A DNA stretch of 63,626 bases from Oscillospiraceae bacterium (lineage in GTDB: Bacteria > Bacillota > Clostridia > Oscillospirales > Oscillospiraceae), in the NCBI GenBank assembly GCA_017429835.1, contig JAFROD010000023.1:1-63626 (forward strand). The letters run 5' to 3'. A program made the position numbers and the translations under genes. Of this stretch, positions 57,303 to 63,626 are shown piece after piece (positions within the stretch are counted from its first letter, which is position 1; the number at the start of each line of letters is the position of its first letter). The notes below the pieces were generated by a model. That model made no database searches and was not told where the DNA came from. It was given only the letters and a program-made list of their open reading frames with translations.

Positions 57303-58861
57303 AAAAACTGATCGCATTGCTTCTGGCGCTGACGCTGCTGCTTTGCGCCTGCGCGTCGCAGGAAGCGTCCGCGCCGACCGCCGGAACGGTCGAGAGCACG
57401 GAAGCAACGGAGGAAACGCAGATCGTACCGCAAAAGAAGGATAAATCGGAAGGATTCGGACTGTCTTATCTGCCGGAGTACGGCGTGAATCCCTATACCT
57501 GCCACGCGACCGTCAATCGCGTGCTGATCTCTCTCCTGTACGAGGGAATGTTTACGGTGAACAACCAGTTCCGCGCCGAGCCGGTGCTCTGCGAGAGCTT
57601 CAAAATGTACAACGAAGGCAGGTCGTACGTTTTTACGATCGACCCGACGGCGAAGTTTTCCGACGGCTCTCCGGTGACCGCGAAGGACGTGGAAGCGTGC
57701 ATCGACGCGGGCAGAGCCAGCGGCATTTATATGGAGCGTCTGTCACACATCGACTACTACACGGTGCAGGAAGACGGCACGCTGCTGATCCACGTGGAAA
57801 CGCCGTACGAGAATCTCCCGCTGGTGCTGGATCTTCCGATCGTCAAGGCGTCCACCGTAAACGACCCGTTTCCCATCGGCAGCGGGCCATACGTCATCGC
57901 GGGCGAATCGCTGGTTCGCAACACCAACTGGAACGGCGTTGCCGCGCCGGCAATCGACCTGGACACCATTCGCCTTTCGAGCTGTGAAAGCACCGGCGAT
58001 CTGCGGGATAATTTCGAGTTCGGCTCGACCGATCTCATCTACTGCGACCCCAATTCTCCTGCTTCCGTCGGCTACCGCTGCGACTATGAGGTATGGGAAG
58101 CGCCGACGACCATTCTGCACTACATTGGGTTCAATCTTTACAGCGGCTATTTTGCCAACGACACCCTGCGCAGAGCGGTGACCTACGCGATCGACCGCGA
58201 GGACATCGCCAGCAAGATCTACGGCGGCTTCGCCCTGCCGAGCGTCCTGCCGTGCTCGCCGTACTCCGACCTCTGCGACCCGAAACTGGAAGAAGCTTAC
58301 GGCTTCGCGCCTGCGAAGTTTGACGCCGGGCTCAAGGATTCACGCGTGCTCGTTTCGGAGGAATATGAATACCATCAGGGGATCTTCCTCGTCTGCTCCG
58401 ACGACCCCACCCGGGTCGAAGCCGCGGAATATATCGCACAGGTGCTGAACGACGCCGGACTGCGGATCGTCGTGAGCGCGGTCGACCATGACACTTACAT
58501 GAAAAAGCTCGACAAGGGCGACTTTGACCTGTATTACGGCGAGACGCGCATGGCGGCGAATTTCGATCTGAAGGAGTTTTTCTCCAAATACGGCAACCTG
58601 ATGTATGGTTCCATCAAGGATTCGGCGCTGGTGGATATGTGCTATTCCGCGCTGGAAAGTACCGGGAAATACGTAGATTTGAGCGCGCGCGTTATGGAGC
58701 AGGCGCCGATCTGCGCGGTAGTCTTTAAGAGCTACGCGATCTACGTGACCCGCGGCAAGCTCGTGAATATCACGCCGTCCGTCGACAACGCCTTCCACGA
58801 CGCGGCGTCTGCCCGTTCTCTGGCGGATGCCGACAAGACCTACGAGGGCGACGAAGAATGA
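57299..58861 (+). CDS. Orphan peptide-type solute-binding lipoprotein
   Basis: 520 residues, SBP family 5. Signal MKKLIALLLALTLLLCACAS has Cys16 and Cys18, either of which could be the lipidated residue. The core PTAKFSDGSPVTAKDVEA and YAIDREDIASK match the DppA/OppA fold, but the protein lacks permease or ATPase genes beside it and could feed the transporter at 37168-42569. Start GTG 57299 overlaps the pgeF stop (GTGA) after AAAGGAGATACC. A terminator ends the secA-pgeF-SBP unit. Confidence 0.88.
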   Translation: MKKLIALLLALTLLLCACASQEASAPTAGTVESTEATEETQIVPQKKDKSEGFGLSYLPEYGVNPYTCHATVNRVLISLLYEGMFTVNNQFRAEPVLCESFKMYNEGRSYVFTIDPTAKFSDGSPVTAKDVEACIDAGRASGIYMERLSHIDYYTVQEDGTLLIHVETPYENLPLVLDLPIVKASTVNDPFPIGSGPYVIAGESLVRNTNWNGVAAPAIDLDTIRLSSCESTGDLRDNFEFGSTDLIYCDPNSPASVGYRCDYEVWEAPTTILHYIGFNLYSGYFANDTLRRAVTYAIDREDIASKIYGGFALPSVLPCSPYSDLCDPKLEEAYGFAPAKFDAGLKDSRVLVSEEYEYHQGIFLVCSDDPTRVEAAEYIAQVLNDAGLRIVVSAVDHDTYMKKLDKGDFDLYYGETRMAANFDLKEFFSKYGNLMYGSIKDSALVDMCYSALESTGKYVDLSARVMEQAPICAVVFKSYAIYVTRGKLVNITPSVDNAFHDAASARSLADADKTYEGDEE

Positions 58862-58864
58862 ATC

Positions 58865-58895
58865 AAAACCGCGTCCGTGTCCGGACGCGGTTTTT
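58865..58895 (+). terminator. Intrinsic terminator
   Basis: AAAACCGCGTCCG (58865-58877) pairs with CGGACGCGGTTTT (58882-58894), with T-tract, four bases after the binding-protein stop. Confidence 0.9.
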
Positions 58896-58897
58896 CG

Positions 58898-58926
58898 TTG
58901 CATTATGGAACGCATTGTGGTATACT
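58898..58926 (+). promoter_or_regulatory. Promoter of the femX-like operon
   Basis: TTGCAT (58898-58903), 17-bp spacer, TATACT (58921-58926), 31 bp before the start codon. Confidence 0.75.
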
Positions 58927-58957
58927 GTACAATAGAAAATTGTATGGAGATGCAGAT

Positions 58958-60025
58958 ATGACCGAACTTGTTACACAGAAGAATCTTGCGGAATACGAGG
59001 CGTTTGTCGAAAGCCACCCGAAGGGACACTTCTCGCAGAGCTCCCTCTGGGCGAAACAGAAGCCCGCTTGGAGCTGGCAGGCAATTATTTGCCGCGACGA
59101 CAGCGGCGCGATCAAGGGCAGCATTGCCTTTCTGATCCGCAAAATGCCGATCGTCCGCAAAAAGATGATGTATGCCTGCCGCGGGCCGGTCTGCGATCTG
59201 GACGACCGCGCGACCTTTGAGGAGCTGATCGCGGCGGCGAAGGAGCTTGCCAAGACCGAAAAGGCGTACGTGATCAAGATCGATCCGGACGTGCCGTCGA
59301 GCGACAAGGCGTTCGTCAAGATGCTCGAGGACGTCGGCTTCCGCACGCGGGACACCGGCAAGAACTTTGAAGCGATCCAGCCGAAATACGTCTTCCGTCT
59401 GTATCTGAACGACCGTACTGAGGACGAGATCCTTGCGTCCTTCCACCAGAAGTGGCGCTACAACATTCGACTCGCGGTCAAAAAGGGCGTGGAAGTGAAG
59501 CTGTGCGGCAAGGAAATGGTGCCGGACTTTGCGCGCATCATGGTCGAGACCGGTCTGCGCGACAATTTTGCGACCCGTCCGCCGGAGTATTTTGCCGCGA
59601 TGCTGGACAACCTCGGCGACAAGTGCCGCCTGTACATGGCGTTCTTCGAGGGGAAGCCGATCGCCGGCACGCTGGCGATCCACTACGGCGATAAGGTCTG
59701 GTATCTCTACGGCGCGAGTTCCAACGAGTATCGCAACTTGATGCCGAACTATCTGCTGCAGTGGAACATGATCCAGTGGGCGATCGAGAACCACTGCCGC
59801 GTCTACGATTTCCGCGGCGTATCCGGCGACATCTCCGAGGACAATCCCCACTACGGGCTCTACCGCTTCAAAAAGGGCTTCGGCGGCGAGTTCACGGAAT
59901 TCGTCGGCGAATACGACTTCGTGCAGAACAAGCTGTCCTATTTTATCGCAGAAAAAGGCGCGCTTGCCTATAAGAGTCTCGCGGCGAAGGTCTACCGGAT
60001 CAAAAACCGCGGCAGGAAAGATTGA
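58958..60025 (+). CDS. FemX/FemAB-family peptidyltransferase
   Basis: 355 residues with two GNAT-like halves. FemABX enzymes use aminoacyl-tRNA to add amino acids to lipid II stem peptides. Family features include FSQSSLWAKQKPAWSW at the start, RWRYNIR-like KWRYNIRLAVKKGV near residue 168, and the C-terminal YDFRGVSGD...YGLYRFKKGFGGE. Presence beside an alanine-racemase-like gene suggests a cell-wall cross-bridge or a modified precursor. The start ATG 58958 has GGAG 9 nt upstream. The added amino acid is not predictable. Confidence 0.85.
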   Translation: MTELVTQKNLAEYEAFVESHPKGHFSQSSLWAKQKPAWSWQAIICRDDSGAIKGSIAFLIRKMPIVRKKMMYACRGPVCDLDDRATFEELIAAAKELAKTEKAYVIKIDPDVPSSDKAFVKMLEDVGFRTRDTGKNFEAIQPKYVFRLYLNDRTEDEILASFHQKWRYNIRLAVKKGVEVKLCGKEMVPDFARIMVETGLRDNFATRPPEYFAAMLDNLGDKCRLYMAFFEGKPIAGTLAIHYGDKVWYLYGASSNEYRNLMPNYLLQWNMIQWAIENHCRVYDFRGVSGDISEDNPHYGLYRFKKGFGGEFTEFVGEYDFVQNKLSYFIAEKGALAYKSLAAKVYRIKNRGRKD

Positions 60026-60036
60026 CGAGGTGCGGT

Positions 60037-61125
60037 ATGACGACTTACGCAGTGAGCCGCGAAATGCTGGCGGGCAATATCCGACAACTGAAGGCGCAAG
60101 CGGGCGCCGTGCCGATCTGGGCGGTCGTCAAGGGCGACGGCTACGGGCTGGGCGTGCTGCCGCTCGCGGAGGTTTTGTCCGAAGAGGGGATCACGCACTT
60201 CTGCGTCACGGACGTCAAAGAAGCGGAGATCCTGCGCGATAACAGCTTCACGGAGGATAAAATCCTCATGCTGCGCTCGGTCAACGACCGCGGGGAGATC
60301 AATCGTCTGCTCGATCTCAAAGTCATTCTGACCGTCGGCAGCGAGGAAACGGCGCGGCTGGTCGATCAGATCGCTGCAGAACGCGCCGACGTGGCAGAGG
60401 TGCATTTGAAGATCGACACCGGCATGGGACGCTACGGCTTTCTGCCGGAGCAGATCGACCGCGTGATCGCTCTTTACGGCGAGATGAAGCACCTTGCGAT
60501 CAGCGGCATTTTTACGCACTTCAACTGCGCGTTCAACAACGAAAAGCTCACGCGGCAGGAATTCGCGGCGTTTATGAACGTCGTCGAGGCGATCCGCGCT
60601 GCTGGGCAGGAAACCGGCGTCGTGCATTGCTGCAACTCCGCAGCGTTCCTCAAATATCCGGAAATGCACTGTAACGGTGTGCGGCTCGGTTCCGCGCTGC
60701 TGGGCAGAATGCCGTTTCGCACCAAACTGCACCCTGTCGGCTGCGCGGTCACGCAGCTCGACGAGGTTCGCACTCTGCCGGCGGGGCATACCACCGGCTA
60801 CAGCGCGCTTTGGAAAGCAAAAAAGGACACGCGGATCGCAATTATCCCGGTCGGCTGGTATCACGGCTTCCGCGTTTCCTGCCAGCCGGAGCTGGCGAGA
60901 AACCGCGACTGTCTGCGCGCGGCGCTGTCCGCACTGAAGCAACTGCTGCGCAAGAAGAAAGCGACCGTTATGATTGCCGGAAAGCAGTGCCCGGTCATCG
61001 GCGCGGTCGGCATGCTGCACTGCGCGGTGGACGTCAGCGGTGTGGACTGCAAATGCGGCGATCCGGCGACGGTGCAGATCAGCCCGCTGCACGTCAAGGG
61101 CATGCCGGTCGTATTCCGCGCATGA
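60037..61125 (+). CDS. Alanine racemase-like PLP enzyme (divergent)
   Basis: 362 residues, fold type III. PLP lysine Lys32 is in VVKGDGYGLG, and Tyr255 in TTGYSALW aligns with the second catalytic base of Alr. Departures from classical alanine racemase include GDG instead of ANA after the lysine and GWYHGF where Alr has GYADG. It therefore may racemise another small amino acid (such as serine) or act on a derivative. GAGGTGCGGT precedes ATG 60037, 11 bp after the FemX stop, so the pair is co-transcribed. Confidence 0.8.
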   Translation: MTTYAVSREMLAGNIRQLKAQAGAVPIWAVVKGDGYGLGVLPLAEVLSEEGITHFCVTDVKEAEILRDNSFTEDKILMLRSVNDRGEINRLLDLKVILTVGSEETARLVDQIAAERADVAEVHLKIDTGMGRYGFLPEQIDRVIALYGEMKHLAISGIFTHFNCAFNNEKLTRQEFAAFMNVVEAIRAAGQETGVVHCCNSAAFLKYPEMHCNGVRLGSALLGRMPFRTKLHPVGCAVTQLDEVRTLPAGHTTGYSALWKAKKDTRIAIIPVGWYHGFRVSCQPELARNRDCLRAALSALKQLLRKKKATVMIAGKQCPVIGAVGMLHCAVDVSGVDCKCGDPATVQISPLHVKGMPVVFRA

Positions 61126-61144
61126 CGGAGGGGGAAGTCTTGAT

Positions 61145-61765
61145 ATGAATATCAACGACATGGAGAATCTTATGAGCATCCTCAGCGTGATCGCGCTCGT
61201 CGTGGAAGCGCTGCTGCTCGTGCAGTACGTACTGTGCTCCCTATCTCTATACACCGTAGCAAAACGCCGCGCGATACCGTCTCCCTGGTATGCGTGGCTG
61301 CCGGTGATCCGGGCGTGGACGCTGGGCGCGATCTGTGATCAGTATGATGAGACCCGCGGCTTCCGGCGCAAATGGCGCACCGTGCTATTGACCGTAACAG
61401 CCGCCGCAACGGCAGTTTTCCTGCTTGTGTCTCTCGTAGCGCTTGCACTGACGGTAGAATTCATCAATCCGCCGGAGTATCTCAGTTATGAGGAAACCCT
61501 CACCGCGGCTCTTGAATCGTCCGGCGGGTTCTATTTTTTGCTGATAGTCATGCTTGTCGCTGCGTCGGCATTGAACGCCTGCCAGATGATCTGCACGTTC
61601 AAATTCTTTGAGTCCTGCCGACCGAACGATACGATGAAATACCTGCTGTTGTCGCTTTTGGTGCCGTTTGCGCAGCCGATCTGTCTGATGTGCTGCCGGG
61701 ACTATGATCTCGGTATGCAGCCGTCTGATAAAGGCGAACGGGAGCTGCCGCCGCATCGCCCATAA
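61145..61765 (+). CDS. Integral membrane protein of unknown function
   Basis: 206 residues with about four transmembrane helices (roughly 9-31, 75-102, 127-150, 160-185) and a PSPWYAWLPVIRAWTLG segment after the first, common in uncharacterised membrane proteins. Third gene of the femX-alr unit, starting 19 bp after it with GAGGGGGAAG upstream. No catalytic residues or family recognised. Confidence 0.7.
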   Translation: MNINDMENLMSILSVIALVVEALLLVQYVLCSLSLYTVAKRRAIPSPWYAWLPVIRAWTLGAICDQYDETRGFRRKWRTVLLTVTAAATAVFLLVSLVALALTVEFINPPEYLSYEETLTAALESSGGFYFLLIVMLVAASALNACQMICTFKFFESCRPNDTMKYLLLSLLVPFAQPICLMCCRDYDLGMQPSDKGERELPPHRP

Positions 61766-61805
61766 TTCAAAAAGGAAGAAACGGACAGTATCCGATCCAA
61801 ACGAA

Positions 61806-61837
61806 AAAACAGGCGTGACCGCGGTCACGCCTGTTTT
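61806..61837. terminator. Bidirectional terminator
   Basis: AAAACAGGCGTGACC (61806-61820) pairs perfectly with GGTCACGCCTGTTTT (61823-61837). A/T-tracts on both sides let it end both the plus-strand membrane protein gene and the convergent minus-strand peptidase gene. Confidence 0.88.
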
Positions 61838-63292
61838 CTATGTTCCGAAGTAACTGAAGTGCATGTAGTCCACAGTCCAGTTCCAAATTCCTTGGGAAAA
61901 ACCGTACTTTTTGAAGATTCGCGCGACCTCGCCGTCCAGCGGAATGGAATAGGGGTCTTCGCCGGGCTTCCAGTAGCTGCCGACCTGCTCTCCCGTCCTG
62001 GAATTGTAGTAGTAGTTTTCGTTGGGATTGATGTCGATCGCGGTGCCGATCGTGTGCTCCGAGTGACCGCCGTGGCTGAATCCGCCGATGTAGTGGATCG
62101 GGAATTTTTCTTCGCCGTCGTAAATCTCGCGGAAGATCTGCACGACGGTCGCAGCGATATTCTTATGTACTTTGATGGTGAAATATCGCGTATATTTGTC
62201 TCCGTTGTCGTTCAGATCCCAGACCTGCAGCGTCACGTCTACCATGTCGTTCTGTGCTTGCTGATAGTTGATCGTGCCGTCCTCGTTGTTGTAATAGGCG
62301 CGAGGATCGGCGACCACCTCGCCGAAAAGACGCAGGCATTTTTCTGCCTTTGTTTCCTCAGCGGAGGCATAATGCTCCTCGCAGGTAATGCGACAATCCG
62401 CGTGCAGTCCGTTCGGCGTATAGACGGAGATCACCGCCGTGCCGAAGCTCGTGCATTTGACGAGCCCGTTCGCGTCAACGCTCATGATCTTTGGATCGGA
62501 GCTGCGCCATACCAGAGCGCAGAACTTTGCCTGCTCCGGTGCAATGATCGGTGTGAGCTGCAAGCTTCCGCCGATGTTGACGGTCGCGTTTTCGGCGGGA
62601 AAGGAGATCGCGTCCGGCAGCGCAGGCGGATTTTGATTGCGCACCAACGCGGCGTTGATCCGGCAGAAGACCGCCGCGCATTCCGCGCGGGTCGACGACT
62701 TCGCGGGCACGAAGGAAATGCCGCCGTTCTCGTCCGGCAGACCGTTCAGAATGCCCATCTGGCGCAGAACGTCAACGGACTCTCTCGCCCAGCCGGAAAT
62801 GTCCTCCGCGTCCGCGAACGACTCTGGAATATCGGCATTCTGCGGCGCAGTCAGCTCGTGCCGCATGCGCTGGACGTAAAAAGCGATCAGCTTCGCCATC
62901 TGTTCCCTGGTGATCGGTGCGTCCGGCAGAAAGCTCGTCGGCGACATGCCGTCCGCAATGCCGTTGCACACTGCCCAACTGATATAGGGCGCGTAGTACT
63001 GCGTCGGAGCTACGTCATCAAAGAACTGCGGAGCTTCCGCACCGCTCCAGAAGTCGAGATCAATGCCCTCAAGTCTGCCAAGGACGGTAATGAACATGCC
63101 GCGCGTCATTGTACCCTCGGGGTCGAATCGCGTTTCACTGACGCCCTTGAACAGATCAAGACGGACTGCGTCGTCTATGTACTCCGCCGCCCAATGTGAC
63201 GCGGTATCCTCAAAATCAAATGCTCTGATTGTCGGGATCGCGGCAAGGAGCATGAGCAGGGAAAGTAAGGCGGAAATCAGTCGGTATTTCAT
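61838..63292 (-). CDS. SLH-anchored protein with Ig-like domain and VanY-type D,D-carboxypeptidase
   Basis: 484 residues. Signal peptide (about 1-24), three SLH domains (about 25-215; FEDTASHWAAEYI, FDDVAPTQYYAPYI, FADAEDISGWARES), a BIG2-like domain (about 228-300, ending in FGTAVISVYTPNG), and a C-terminal M15-family peptidase (about 370-484) with zinc site GGHSEHTIGTAIDIN and DYMHFSYF. It would trim peptidoglycan stem peptides while bound to the wall. ATG 63292 follows AGGAAAGGA. Convergent with the femX operon. Confidence 0.9.
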   Translation of the reverse strand: MKYRLISALLSLLMLLAAIPTIRAFDFEDTASHWAAEYIDDAVRLDLFKGVSETRFDPEGTMTRGMFITVLGRLEGIDLDFWSGAEAPQFFDDVAPTQYYAPYISWAVCNGIADGMSPTSFLPDAPITREQMAKLIAFYVQRMRHELTAPQNADIPESFADAEDISGWARESVDVLRQMGILNGLPDENGGISFVPAKSSTRAECAAVFCRINAALVRNQNPPALPDAISFPAENATVNIGGSLQLTPIIAPEQAKFCALVWRSSDPKIMSVDANGLVKCTSFGTAVISVYTPNGLHADCRITCEEHYASAEETKAEKCLRLFGEVVADPRAYYNNEDGTINYQQAQNDMVDVTLQVWDLNDNGDKYTRYFTIKVHKNIAATVVQIFREIYDGEEKFPIHYIGGFSHGGHSEHTIGTAIDINPNENYYYNSRTGEQVGSYWKPGEDPYSIPLDGEVARIFKKYGFSQGIWNWTVDYMHFSYFGT

Positions 63293-63416
63293 GCAAAGCG
63301 TCCTTTCCTGTCGAATAGCGTTTTTTCTTCATGATAGCCGAAAAACGGAGTTTTTTCAAGTGGTGAGATTTGACAGGAAAAAGAAGAAAAATCTTGAAAA
63401 ATAAGAAAAATAATGC

Positions 63417-63445
63417 TTGACATGGTAAAAGGGGTATGATAATAT
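63417..63445 (+). promoter_or_regulatory. Probable rRNA operon promoter
   Basis: TTGACA (63417-63422), 17-bp spacer, TAATAT (63440-63445), preceded by a strongly A-rich stretch that could serve as an UP element. A second TTGACA at 63370 lacks a good -10. Confidence 0.7.
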
Positions 63446-63626
63446 GTTATAGCTGTCGCGCAGAGGGGGAAACCCCAGTGTTCACAGCGGTGTACCTTGT
63501 AAATTAAACAACGAGAAACATGAACACCTTGGACAATTTTGAAAAAACAAAGTTGTTCTTGAACATGTCAAATATTTGAGATGCAAAGAACAGCCAACGA
63601 AAATTCTTGAGTGAAGCTAAGAGCGA
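63446..63626 (+). other. Probable 16S rRNA leader
   Basis: No ORF. It contains a GGGG-AAA-CCCC hairpin around 63466-63476, and a boxA-like TGTTCTTGAACA at 63554-63565, and ends AAGCTAAGAGCGA, a type of sequence that comes just before 16S genes of Firmicutes. The 16S gene itself is outside the window; this is an inference from the leader. Confidence 0.6.

Overview
The window looks like a chromosomal segment of a Gram-positive clostridium (Oscillospiraceae/Eubacteriales-like, probably gut-associated). The reasons are a dcw cell-wall cluster in clostridial order with ftsL, ftsQ and no ftsA, a DNPR-type (meso-diaminopimelate) MurE, a two-subunit glgC/glgD ADP-glucose pyrophosphorylase, S-layer-homology proteins, a TrpR-like YerC/YecD protein, and sigma-A promoters with 16-17 bp spacers and strong AGGAGG ribosome binding sites. 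This placement is inference from gene content; no database search was run.

Layout. 1-300: the edge of a probable insertion sequence plus hairpins. 301-14451: dcw cluster (mraZ, rsmH, ftsL, ftsI-type PBP, murE, murF, mraY, ftsW, murG, murA, ftsQ, ftsZ), preceded by four 10-bp MraZ-type repeats; murD, murC and murB are not in it. 14462-16437: yerC, a methyltransferase and hslO. 16508-17098: five tRNA genes (Val, Asp, Phe, Gly, Cys) behind a consensus promoter and ended by a terminator. 17174-20935: a small XRE regulator divergent from a membrane zinc-ribbon protein with shared operators, azlC/azlD, a YegP-like protein with a small partner, and a YitT protein. 20936-22829: a nested palindromic repeat and mgtE (minus strand) with a structured leader carrying a 29-codon ORF. 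22973-34758: glycogen operon glgB-glgC-glgD-glgA-glgP-GH13 hydrolase, followed by an M3 peptidase.

34884-42886: an oligopeptide-type ABC importer (binding protein, two permeases, two ATPases, a small membrane protein). Two subunits are strongly modified. The DppC-type permease carries a seven-unit RCC1-like beta-propeller in its first extracytoplasmic loop, and the DppF-type ATPase carries a coiled-coil insertion of about 180 residues between Walker A and the Q-loop. I consider this the most interesting system in the window.

42896-48583: a PfkB-family kinase and two S-layer-homology proteins. 48584-48869: a palindrome-rich intergenic region. 48870-52363: a heterodimeric ABC exporter with one degenerate ATP site (minus strand). 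52446-58895: a CDF cation transporter, secA, the YfiH/PgeF protein and an orphan solute-binding lipoprotein. 58898-61837: a FemX-like transferase, an alanine-racemase-like enzyme and a membrane protein. 61838-63292: an SLH/Ig-like/VanY-type peptidase (minus strand). 63417-63626: a promoter and leader that look like the start of an rRNA operon, with 16S expected just beyond the end.

Cell-wall synthesis and division, glycogen storage, peptide uptake and surface-layer proteins dominate. Almost every gene is co-directional in tight operons, with frequent ATGA overlaps suggesting translational coupling.
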